DNA of 38,905 nt from DAOTXS01 sp034433515 (GTDB taxonomy: Bacteria > Chloroflexota > Anaerolineae > UBA4142): positions 1 to 38,905 of the forward strand of contig DAOUAL010000047.1 of assembly GCA_034433515.1 (NCBI GenBank). Reading direction: 5' to 3'. Of the stretch, positions 24,457 through 31,267 are shown one piece after another (within the stretch, counting starts at the first letter, position 1; the number at the start of each line of letters is the position of its first letter). The translations under genes and the position numbers were made by a program. The notes under the pieces are model-generated. The model did no database searches and had not been told where the DNA came from. It saw only the letters and a list, made by a program, of their open reading frames with translations.

Positions 24457-26361
24457 TCAATCTTTCACTTCGCGGAACTCACCGTCCACCGTATCCGCGC
24501 CGCCCGGCGGTGTACCGCCGGCTTGCTCACCTGGTGGTGGGGTTGCGCCGGTTTGTTGGTACATCTTTTCGCCAATCTTTTGCAACGAGCGTGCCAAATC
24601 TTCGGTCTTGCGCTTGATGTCCGCCACATCGCGTCCCCCCATCGCCGTCTTGAGCGCGGCAATCTTGGGTTCGATCTCGGCGCGCACATCGGCTGGCACT
24701 TTGTCGCCCAGATCGCGCAACATTTTCTCCGATTGATAGACCGCGCTGTCGGCATTGTTGCGCACTTCGACTTCCTCTTTGCGTTTGCGATCTTCTTCGG
24801 CGAACCGTTGTGCTTCCTTCACCATGCGGTCAATCTCTTCTTTAGTGAGTCCGGAGGAAGCCGTGATGGTGATCTTTTGTTCACGTCCAGTTGCCTTGTC
24901 CTTGGCAGATACGTTGACGATGCCGTTCGCGTCAATATCGAACGTTACCTCGATTTGAGGTACGCCGCGAGGGGCTGGCGGAATGCCATCGAGAATAAAG
25001 CGGCCCAGGGTCTTGTTGTCCGCCGCCATTGGACGTTCACCTTGCAAGACGTGAACTTCGACCTGCGTCTGCATATCCGCAGCGGTGGAAAAGATTTGCG
25101 ACTTGCGCGTGGGAATCGTGGTATTGCGTTCGATCAAGGGGGTCATCACCCCTCCCAACGTTTCGATGCCCAGCGTCAAGGGCGTAACATCAAGCAACAA
25201 AATGTCTTTGACTTCGCCGCCCAGCACGCCGGCTTGAATCGCCGCGCCAATCGCCACCACTTCATCTGGGTTAATGCCCTTGTGGGGTTCTTTGCCAAAG
25301 TAACGTTGCACGATTTGTTGCATCATCGGCATCCGCGTTTGACCACCTACCAACACCACCTCGTCAATATCGGACGGCGCGAGTTTGGCATCTTCCATCG
25401 CTTGGCGCACCGGGTTCAACGAGTTCTCAATTAGATCGCCCACGAGTTGTTCTAGTTTCGCGCGCGTCAGCGTCATGGTCAAGTGTTTGGGACCGGACGC
25501 ATCCGCCGTGATAAAGGGCAGGTTGATTTCGGTTTGCATCACGGTCGAAAGTTCAATCTTGGCTTTTTCCGCCGCTTCTTTCAGACGTTGCAACGCCATC
25601 CGATCCTTGCTCAAGTCAATGCCGGTATCTTTCTTGAACTCGTTCACGATCCATTGGATAATCCGCTGATCGAAATCGTCGCCACCCAGGAACGTATCGC
25701 CGTTCGTGGACTTGACTTCGAACACACCTTCACCCAGCGCCAAGATCGAGATATCGAACGTACCGCCGCCAAAGTCGTACACGGCAATCGTTTCGTCTTT
25801 CTTTTTATCGAGACCATACGCCAAGGAGGATGCGGTCGGTTCGTTGATGATACGCAACACTTCCAAGCCGGCAATGCGCCCGGCATCTTTGGTGGCTTGG
25901 CGTTGCGAATCGTTAAAGTACGCCGGGACGGTGATGACGGCTTGAGTTACTTTTTCGCCCAGATACGCTTCGGCGTCCGCTTTGAGTTTCGCCAAAATCA
26001 TCGCTGAGATTTCCGGCGGGGAATACTGCTTCCCTGCCATTTCAACCCAGGCATCACCATTCGGCGCTTCGATGATTTTGTACGGCAAAATCTTGCGCGC
26101 CTTTTGGACTTCGGGATCGTTGAACTTGCGTCCCATCAAACGCTTGATGGAAAAGATGGTATTCTCCGGGTTGGTAACGGCTTGGCGTTTGGCAACCTGC
26201 CCCACCAAGCGTTCGCCGGTTTTAGTGACAGCCACCACCGAAGGCGTGAGCCGGGAACCTTCGCTGTTCGTGATGACGACCGGATCGCCGCCTTCCATCA
26301 CTGCCACCACCGAGTTGGTTGTTCCCAGATCAATGCCGATAATCTTTGATTTCGTAGCCAT
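24457..26361 (-). CDS. dnaK: Chaperone DnaK (Hsp70)
   Basis: A 634-residue Hsp70. KIIGIDLGTTNSVVAVMEGG opens the ATPase domain; VITVPAYFNDSQRQATKDAG and IAVYDFGGGTFDISIL are the phosphate motifs; VVLVGGQTRMPMMQ follows. The linker DVLLLDVTPL is here DILLLDVTPLTLGIETLGG, and the substrate-binding domain ends in a Gly/Pro-rich tail (GATPPPGEQAGGTPPGG) and an acidic end (VDGEFREVKD). The length is normal. It refolds proteins with GrpE and a J-protein; no dnaJ is seen in this window. It follows grpE by 14 bases, so it depends on the hrcA promoter unless there is an internal one. Confidence 0.99.
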   Translation of the reverse strand: MATKSKIIGIDLGTTNSVVAVMEGGDPVVITNSEGSRLTPSVVAVTKTGERLVGQVAKRQAVTNPENTIFSIKRLMGRKFNDPEVQKARKILPYKIIEAPNGDAWVEMAGKQYSPPEISAMILAKLKADAEAYLGEKVTQAVITVPAYFNDSQRQATKDAGRIAGLEVLRIINEPTASSLAYGLDKKKDETIAVYDFGGGTFDISILALGEGVFEVKSTNGDTFLGGDDFDQRIIQWIVNEFKKDTGIDLSKDRMALQRLKEAAEKAKIELSTVMQTEINLPFITADASGPKHLTMTLTRAKLEQLVGDLIENSLNPVRQAMEDAKLAPSDIDEVVLVGGQTRMPMMQQIVQRYFGKEPHKGINPDEVVAIGAAIQAGVLGGEVKDILLLDVTPLTLGIETLGGVMTPLIERNTTIPTRKSQIFSTAADMQTQVEVHVLQGERPMAADNKTLGRFILDGIPPAPRGVPQIEVTFDIDANGIVNVSAKDKATGREQKITITASSGLTKEEIDRMVKEAQRFAEEDRKRKEEVEVRNNADSAVYQSEKMLRDLGDKVPADVRAEIEPKIAALKTAMGGRDVADIKRKTEDLARSLQKIGEKMYQQTGATPPPGEQAGGTPPGGADTVDGEFREVKD

Positions 26362-26375
26362 AGTTTATCTCCTGT

Positions 26376-26930
26376 TCAGTTTGCGGTCGTAGGACCCGAA
26401 CTAGTTTTTTTCTTTGCCACTTTGACCATTGTCGGACGTAGAACACGGTCATTCAGTTTGTAGCCCTTTTGCAATTCCGCCATCACAATGCCATCTTCGT
26501 ATTGATCGGTTTCTTCGTGAATGACGGCTTCGTGCAGGTTGGGATCAAACGGTTGATGCAGGGCTTCAATCGGTTTGAGTCCCTCTGTCTCCAGAATCAT
26601 TTGCATCTTGCGTGCGATTAACATCACGCCATCAATCCAGGTCAGATCGCGCAGATTGTCTGGGATCGTCTGTGCCGCGCGTTCAAAATCGTCCAGGATG
26701 GGCAAGAGACGTGTGATGAGAATAGCGTTCAGATACTTGCTCATCTCGCTGGTATCTTTTTCCGTGCGCTTTTTATAGTTGGCGAAATCTGCGGCTGTTC
26801 GGCGCCAGTTATCCAAATACTCTGCCGATTTTGCGCGCTCTTGTTCTAACAACTTTTTCAATTCGGAAACATCTTCCGGCAATTCAACGATCGGTGTTTG
26901 TTCTGATTGTTCTTTGTTTTCTTCTGCCAT
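26376..26930 (-). CDS. grpE: Nucleotide exchange factor GrpE
   Basis: A 184-residue protein. The N-terminal region is acidic and coiled-coil-forming (VSELKKLLEQERAKSAEYLD), followed by WRRTAADFANYKKRTEKD, the GrpE signature, and the four-helix and beta parts (LLPILDDFERAAQTIP, IEALHQPFDPNLHEAVIHEE, GYKLNDRVLRPTMVKVAKK). It releases ADP from DnaK. A GGCGGAGGT site lies before the ATG. The 194-base gap on its 5' side is unusual for a heat-shock operon and contains a decayed hrcA tail and a hairpin. Confidence 0.98.
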   Translation of the reverse strand: MAEENKEQSEQTPIVELPEDVSELKKLLEQERAKSAEYLDNWRRTAADFANYKKRTEKDTSEMSKYLNAILITRLLPILDDFERAAQTIPDNLRDLTWIDGVMLIARKMQMILETEGLKPIEALHQPFDPNLHEAVIHEETDQYEDGIVMAELQKGYKLNDRVLRPTMVKVAKKKTSSGPTTAN

Positions 26931-26970
26931 TCCTATGACCTCCGCCTAAAGTATTCCACCGACGTACACA

Positions 26971-27024
26971 GTGAGCAGTAGGCAGTGTTTGTGACACGGC
27001 GAGAATGTGCTGCCTCCTGCTGAC
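26971..27024. repeat. AGCAGTAGGCAGT micro-repeat hairpin upstream of grpE
   Basis: GTGAGCAGTAGGCAGTG (26971-26987) faces TGCTGCCTCCTGCTGAC (27008-27024), pairing at 13 of 17 positions with a 20-base loop. The word is the same as the one at the end of livG (14625). It sits inside the heat-shock operon transcript. Confidence 0.75.
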
Positions 27025-27038
27025 AGACTGGGTCACAT

Positions 27039-27122
27039 TTATCTGCCGTACATCCTTGCCATCCACCTATCCCGTAGATGAGAAAAGTAGCGAACACCGC
27101 TAAACGTTTGGCCGTGCATTCG
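27039..27122 (-). pseudogene. Decayed duplicate of the hrcA 3' end
   Basis: Read on the minus strand from 27122, 28 codons including a stop give 27 residues that match the last 28 residues of the intact HrcA at 16 positions with a one-codon gap. Both begin RM, share VRY-S-L-D and both end in MARMYGR then stop. In that last eight-codon block the two DNAs differ at four places, all synonymous (CGG/AGG, GGG/GGC, AGG/AGA and TAG/TAA), so it derives from a diverged hrcA coding sequence and is not a chance match. It starts right after the nucleotidyltransferase stop and lies where hrcA would end if it still adjoined grpE. Confidence 0.82.
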
Positions 27123-27124
27123 AC

Positions 27125-27568
27125 TCAAGGCAAATGCTCCAAATCATCCAAATCCTTGTGCCTGCCGCTGGCTTTTTTGTTGATTTTCAGGTGATGCAAA
27201 TTGATGAGTTTGACTTTGACGCCGTCTATGACAGCGGTGACGCGTTGCGCGTAGCATTCCTTGAATTGCACCCCCGAAATCTTTGTGAGGATTTCAAGCC
27301 GCAGAGGCGGAACGCCTAGTCGCACGATACGATCTTGCAAGAACAAGTCGGGTGACAGTTCGGACCTAGCAAACCCGAAATCGCGCAACGCGGCGACTAG
27401 ACGCTTGGCGTTGTTCGGATGAACCGCAATCCAAAGATCCATGTCATTGGTCGCGCGCGGATAGCCATAGTAACCAACTGCATAACCGCCAATGACGAGA
27501 TACTCAACGCGGTGTGCGTTGAGCAATCTCAAGAACTCTTTGAAGTCGGGCGGTAGCTCGATGTCCAT
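27125..27568 (-). CDS. Nucleotidyltransferase-fold protein (DUF6036/AbiEii-like)
   Basis: A 147-residue protein starting MDIELPPDFKEFLRLLN. VEYLVIGGYAVGYYGYPRAT and NDMDLWI form the GG and DxD pattern of minimal nucleotidyltransferases. LEILTKISGVQFKECYAQRV and VKVKLINLHHLKINKKASGR then KDLDDLEHL match the usual C-terminal part. Such proteins often belong to two-gene units of toxin-antitoxin type. It overlaps the small ORF upstream by 65 bases in another frame. It lies inside the hrcA-grpE-dnaK operon, which is not its usual place. ATG 27568 is chosen since the family begins there. Confidence 0.82.
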   Translation of the reverse strand: MDIELPPDFKEFLRLLNAHRVEYLVIGGYAVGYYGYPRATNDMDLWIAVHPNNAKRLVAALRDFGFARSELSPDLFLQDRIVRLGVPPLRLEILTKISGVQFKECYAQRVTAVIDGVKVKLINLHHLKINKKASGRHKDLDDLEHLP

Positions 27569-27710
27569 AATTGATTCGTCGCAGGATTTCCATGTGGCAC
27601 AAGCGCGCGCGCGGCGTCTGCGCGAGCCAGTACGCTTTGAGGTCCGAGTCGTCAAAAAGCGGTGCGATTGAAAGCGCGGTCTTGTCCATTCGGAGCCGCG
27701 TTTTTTTCAT
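27504..27710 (-). CDS. Small conserved protein partnered with the nucleotidyltransferase
   Basis: A 68-residue protein. The segments YWLAQTPRARLCHMEILRR and INYGHRATARLQRVLEIA resemble small proteins commonly encoded just before DUF6036-type nucleotidyltransferases (usual form: YWLSRTPEERL..., NYGYDPATARLQRVLEV); this is recognised from memory. Its ribosome binding site GGGAGGT is formed by the last codons of hrcA, 12 bases before its ATG, so its translation is tied to hrcA. The last 21 codons overlap the nucleotidyltransferase start. The function is not known; an antitoxin or toxin partner is possible. Confidence 0.7.
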   Translation of the reverse strand: MKKTRLRMDKTALSIAPLFDDSDLKAYWLAQTPRARLCHMEILRRINYGHRATARLQRVLEIAQRTPR

Positions 27711-27719
27711 GGGTTTTGC

Positions 27720-28742
27720 CTACCTCCCGTACATCCGTGCCATCAAATCATCCAGCAGACTCGAGACATAGCGCACCACTCCAATCGTGCGCGCGTACTG
27801 CATCCGCACGGGACCCAGTACCCCGATCACCCCGCTGGCTTCGCCGGGCACCCCATAGCGCGACAAGACCATGCTATAATCGCTCATCTCATCGCGGCGG
27901 CTCTCGCCACCGATGACCACTTGCACGCCGCGTTCGGGTGCCCAATCGCTCAGCATCTCTTCCAAAAATGTCCGATGCTCCAACATTTCCAACAACGTTT
28001 GCATGCGCTCAATCGCCGCAAACTCGGGTTGGCGCAGAATATCCAGAATGCCATCGCGATAAATTTCGTGTGAGGAGCGCCGATCAATCTGTTGCATCAG
28101 ATTGAGCACCACGTTCACGATGCCACTCTCAAACGTATCCAAGGTGAGCGTGGAACTGCGAATCTGCTCGACGCTCAGTCCATGAAAATGATCGCTCAAC
28201 CGATTCGAGAGGCGCATCAATTCTTCTTGCGCAATCGGCTGCGCCAATGCCAGCATTTGTTGCTTGACCGTGCCATCTTGCAACACCAGAACGAGCAATG
28301 CCACTTGGTCACTGATCGAAACGAGTTGCAAATTCTTGAACCGGCATCGTGCGGATTGCGGCGCGGTAACCAGCGCCGTGTTCCGCGACGAGTGTGCCAA
28401 CACCGCCGCCGCCAAACGCATCCATTGATCAATGTCGAGCGTAACCTGATGGAATTGATGCCGAATCATCCGTTGTTCCACCGGTGGCAACTCGAACTCT
28501 TCCATCAGCGATTCGACAAAGTAACGGTAGCCCTTTTCGGTCGGCACGCGCCCGGCGGACGTATGCGGATGTGTCAAGTAACCCAAAGTTTCCAGCGTGG
28601 CGAGTTCGTTGCGAATCGTGGCTGAACTCACACCCAGCCCACGCTTGCGCAGCGTCTCCGAACCCACCGGTTGTGCGGTTTCGACGTATTCTTTTACCAC
28701 ATAGGCAAGGATTTGTTCCTGCCGTTTGGTCAAACTTGCCAT
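27720..28742 (-). CDS. hrcA: Heat-inducible transcription repressor HrcA
   Basis: A 340-residue repressor starting at MASLTKRQEQILAYVVKEYV (ATG 28742; the longer frame to 28769 would run through the operator). The winged helix is residues 1-70 (QPVGSETLRKRGLGVSSATI, RNELATLETLGYLTHPHTSAG), the GAF-like dimer domain follows, and the end is VRMQYARTIGVVRYVSSLL. It binds CIRCE and represses its own operon; GroEL normally helps it fold. It is the first gene of the heat-shock operon. The C-terminus MARMYGR is duplicated as a remnant at 27039. Confidence 0.97.
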   Translation of the reverse strand: MASLTKRQEQILAYVVKEYVETAQPVGSETLRKRGLGVSSATIRNELATLETLGYLTHPHTSAGRVPTEKGYRYFVESLMEEFELPPVEQRMIRHQFHQVTLDIDQWMRLAAAVLAHSSRNTALVTAPQSARCRFKNLQLVSISDQVALLVLVLQDGTVKQQMLALAQPIAQEELMRLSNRLSDHFHGLSVEQIRSSTLTLDTFESGIVNVVLNLMQQIDRRSSHEIYRDGILDILRQPEFAAIERMQTLLEMLEHRTFLEEMLSDWAPERGVQVVIGGESRRDEMSDYSMVLSRYGVPGEASGVIGVLGPVRMQYARTIGVVRYVSSLLDDLMARMYGR

Positions 28743-28762
28743 AATATCTACGCCTGCTCGAT

Positions 28763-28789
28763 TTAGCACTCTCGATGTTTGAGTGCCAA
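28763..28789 (-). promoter_or_regulatory. CIRCE operator of hrcA
   Basis: TTAGCACTC, nine bases, GAGTGCCAA; the consensus is TTAGCACTC-N9-GAGTGCTAA, so there is a single mismatch. It starts one base beyond the -10 box of the hrcA promoter and covers the expected transcription start, which fits autorepression by HrcA. Confidence 0.95.
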
Positions 28790-28790
28790 G

Positions 28791-28819
28791 ATTTTACCAC
28801 AATAAAAAAATCCTGTCAA
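28791..28819 (-). promoter_or_regulatory. Promoter of the hrcA operon
   Basis: On the minus strand TTGACA (28819-28814), a 17-base spacer and TAAAAT (28796-28791). The -35 box contains the TGA stop codon (28818-28816) of the upstream SAM hydroxide adenosyltransferase gene, so the two units are packed as tightly as possible. Confidence 0.88.
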
Positions 28820-29604
28820 GCCCGCACGAAAACCTCATCGCCAAGACGCAGCCCCAACACCTGTGCTGCGTTCCCCTCGCGCACGGCTATTTCGAGATGC
28901 CCGCTCGAACTGATCAGAGCAATTGCCTCACCCTGCCCAGCCATCGCATAGGTGGACTTGATGCCTTGCAATGTTTTGCCGCGAACCGATACCGCGACCT
29001 GTGCGCGATCCATCGCCGTGAGCATCTCTTCGCCGATGTTGGTGATGGCGTTGCCAAACCGATCAATGTGCACAATGCGCCCCACGATTTCGTTGCCGGC
29101 GCGCCACACGGCGACACCGTGCGGCAAGCACACCCAATCGTTCACCGGGTCGCCCAACGATTCGAGCGGAACGCCCAACGATAGGTGCGCGGCGACCGGC
29201 GCAAAGATATCGCGACCGTGAAAGGTGTGCGAAACGCGCGCACGCCAATATTCGGCTCTATTTAGATGCACCACGCGCGGCAATGGTTTCAAATTCTCCA
29301 GCGCCATAGTGAGCACGCCATTATCCGGCGCAACGAAAAGGGTTTCGCCCACTTGAGCAGCGATGGGACGACGCGCACTGCCAACCCCGGGATCCACAAT
29401 GACCACGTGAATGGTATTTGCCGGAAAATATCTGAACGCGTTCGCAAACAGAAACGCCCCTTGCTCGATGTTCTGTGGGGCAATGTCGTGCGTGAGATCC
29501 ACAATCATCACGTTGGGGTTGATGCCAAGAATGACTCCTTTCATCATCCCCACAAAACCATCGCTCAAACCAAAATCGGTCGTCAGCGTGATGATTCGAT
29601 TCAT
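28816..29604 (-). CDS. SAM hydroxide adenosyltransferase (DUF62 family)
   Basis: A 262-residue protein. ITLTTDFGLSDGFVGMMKGV opens the protein, followed by VVIVDPGVGSARRPIAAQ, FVAPDNGVLTMAL, FHGRDIFAPVAAHLS and, near the C-terminus, DRFGNAITNI. These are the ordered motifs of the SAM hydrolase/fluorinase superfamily; the hydroxide enzymes split SAM to adenosine and methionine. It lacks the loop insert that marks fluorinases as far as can be judged by eye. ATG 29604 is chosen since it begins at the conserved core and follows the promoter by six bases; the in-frame ATG at 29652 lies upstream of that promoter. Confidence 0.92.
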   Translation of the reverse strand: MNRIITLTTDFGLSDGFVGMMKGVILGINPNVMIVDLTHDIAPQNIEQGAFLFANAFRYFPANTIHVVIVDPGVGSARRPIAAQVGETLFVAPDNGVLTMALENLKPLPRVVHLNRAEYWRARVSHTFHGRDIFAPVAAHLSLGVPLESLGDPVNDWVCLPHGVAVWRAGNEIVGRIVHIDRFGNAITNIGEEMLTAMDRAQVAVSVRGKTLQGIKSTYAMAGQGEAIALISSSGHLEIAVREGNAAQVLGLRLGDEVFVRA

Positions 29605-29610
29605 AGGGCA

Positions 29611-29639
29611 AGTATAATCTGCCGCTTGCCGGTTGTCAA
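29611..29639 (-). promoter_or_regulatory. Promoter giving a probably leaderless mRNA
   Basis: On the minus strand TTGACA (29639-29634), a 17-base spacer and TATACT (29616-29611). Only six bases separate the -10 box from the ATG at 29604, so transcription should begin at or within a base or two of the start codon, leaving no room for a ribosome binding site. Confidence 0.85.
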
Positions 29640-29765
29640 AGCCAATCCGCATACACCTTTAATAAAATCATAGCACCTACGCGCCGCCTTTTGCAAAACA
29701 TTTATGCCATTTGCGCCGCAATCTGCTAGAATAGGGAACGCAACTCTATTTGAACAAGATTTCCT

Positions 29766-30296
29766 ATGACCATTCATTCGACCCAGTTCCGTCAAATCAT
29801 GCGCCGTTATCCGACCGGTGTTACCGTGCTGACCGTCCGCGATGGCGATCATATTCACGGTATGACCGCCAACTCATTCACTTCTGTTTCACTGGAGCCC
29901 ACGTTAGTGTTGGTGTGCATCAACACCAAGAATGCTACGCATCAGTTGGTTACGCGCGCCGGTACTTTTGCGTTGAATATCTTGAGCGAACATCAAATTC
30001 ATCTCGCTCAACGCTTTGCGCGTCAGGTTGAACAACCGGCAAATCCTTTTGCCGATATTGCTTATCACACCGGCATCACGGGGGCACCCATCTTTGAGGA
30101 TAGCATTGCCTATCTCGATTGCAAAGTCGTGGCGGCGCATCTAGCCGGCGATCACACCATTTTCATCGGCGAGGTGCAGAGTGCCGGCTTTGGCAACGCA
30201 CGCAACGTCAACCCGCTCATCTGGCTCGATGGCAAATACACCTCGTTGCATTCCATCGAACTCAAAAATGTTTTACTGACGCCGCATTTGTTGTAA
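29766..30296 (+). CDS. Flavin reductase-like FMN-binding split-barrel protein
   Basis: A 176-residue protein. FRQIMRRYPTGVTVLTVRDG, GMTANSFTSVSLEPTLVLVC and FALNILSEHQIHLAQRFA are the flavin-binding segments of the flavin reductase-like family, and HTIFIGEVQSAGF is the last conserved strand. Members supply reduced FMN to monooxygenases or act as stand-alone reductases. Its partner is not evident here; the downstream gene (12 bases away) is not an oxygenase. TAGAAT at 29727-29732 could be a -10 box, but no -35 box is good at the proper distance. Upstream it faces the divergent SAM hydroxide gene. Confidence 0.9.
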   Translation: MTIHSTQFRQIMRRYPTGVTVLTVRDGDHIHGMTANSFTSVSLEPTLVLVCINTKNATHQLVTRAGTFALNILSEHQIHLAQRFARQVEQPANPFADIAYHTGITGAPIFEDSIAYLDCKVVAAHLAGDHTIFIGEVQSAGFGNARNVNPLIWLDGKYTSLHSIELKNVLLTPHLL

Positions 30297-30308
30297 TGAG
30301 GAAGCGCC

Positions 30309-31223
30309 TTGACGCGACACGTTCTGCTCATCTTTTTTGATGGCTGGGGATTGGGCGCCCCCGATCCGACGCTTAATCCATTTCTCACCGCCTCAATGCC
30401 CACCTTACGTGAGTTGTTCGATGGGGTGATGCCAACGAACAGCAATGGACATTTCCAATCTTCTATCGCCACGCTCGTCCCCACCGATGCCACGCTGGGG
30501 GTGCCGGGCTTGCCGCAAAGCGCGACCGGGCAAACCACCATTTTTACCGGCATCAACGCATCGCGCGCCATCGGCAAGCATTGGGGTCCCTACCCCAACG
30601 ATGCGCTGCGTCAAATCCTAGCGACCGATAATCTTTTCCAACAACTCGTCGCCGCAAACCAACGCGTGGCATTTGCCAATGCCTACCCGCCGATTTTCTT
30701 TGAGCGGCTCACGCGCAACACCGCGCGCCGCTCCGCCACCTCGCACGCCGTCTCCGCCGCTGGTATCCGCTATCGCAATATCAACGATTTGCGCGAGGGC
30801 AACGCCGTCAGCGTCTTTGTAACGAATAAACTCTGGCGCGATCACGGTGCGGATGTGCCGCTCATCACCGCGCGGGACGCCGGGCGCAATCTGGCGCGCA
30901 TCGCCCAAGCAAACGATCTCACCGTGTTCGAGTACTTTCTCACCGATGCCGCCGGGCACAAAGCCAAACCGGAATTTACGGCGCACGTGCTCGATGAAGT
31001 GGATCAACTTGTCTGCGGCGTGCTGGATGAAATCTCCTTGAGCGATTCGCTCATCCTCATCACCAGCGATCACGGCAACATCGAAGATATGAGTACCAAG
31101 ACGCACACGCTCAATCCGGTGCCAACCCTACTTATCGGTGCGGGACATTCAACGATCGCACCGCGCATTCACGCCCTCACCGACCTTACGCCAGCCATCC
31201 TGAGTTTGCTTTTACAAAAATGA
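30309..31223 (+). CDS. Metalloenzyme-superfamily protein (phosphopentomutase/iPGM/alkaline phosphatase fold)
   Basis: A 304-residue protein starting at TTG 30309, preceded by GAGGAA; no ATG lies near. LLIFFDGWGLG (metal-binding Asp11), LPQSATGQTTIFTGINASR (nucleophile region), FEYFLTDAAGHK and ITSDHGNIEDMSTKTHTLNP with Asp-His-Gly-Asn and two further His are the metal sites of this superfamily. The size is smaller than iPGM (about 510) and lacks its transferase insert. Related stand-alone proteins are annotated as peptidases or nucleotide phosphatases without proof. The substrate is unknown. Confidence 0.85.
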   Translation: MTRHVLLIFFDGWGLGAPDPTLNPFLTASMPTLRELFDGVMPTNSNGHFQSSIATLVPTDATLGVPGLPQSATGQTTIFTGINASRAIGKHWGPYPNDALRQILATDNLFQQLVAANQRVAFANAYPPIFFERLTRNTARRSATSHAVSAAGIRYRNINDLREGNAVSVFVTNKLWRDHGADVPLITARDAGRNLARIAQANDLTVFEYFLTDAAGHKAKPEFTAHVLDEVDQLVCGVLDEISLSDSLILITSDHGNIEDMSTKTHTLNPVPTLLIGAGHSTIAPRIHALTDLTPAILSLLLQK

Positions 31224-31224
31224 T

Positions 31225-31249
31225 AAACCGCCGATTGACTCGGCGGTTT
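31225..31249. terminator. Bidirectional rho-independent terminator
   Basis: AAACCGCCGA, loop TTGAC, TCGGCGGTTT: a perfect 10-bp stem right after the stop at 31223, followed by CATTTTG on the plus strand and by TTTATCATTTTT on the minus strand. It serves the converging genes on both sides. Confidence 0.92.
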
Positions 31250-31267
31250 CATTTTGCGTTGGCTCAA

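Larger units (their letters stand above)
26931..27124. other. Gap between grpE and the nucleotidyltransferase gene
   Basis: No intact gene is seen. The gap contains, in the direction of the minus-strand genes, the decayed hrcA tail at 27122-27039, the hairpin at 27024-26971, and the ribosome binding site of grpE. No CIRCE and no good promoter for grpE was found here. Confidence 0.7.

Noticed and set aside
24403..25434. Plus-strand open frame of 343 codons
   Set aside because: It is antisense to dnaK, starts in the terminator and shows no domain.
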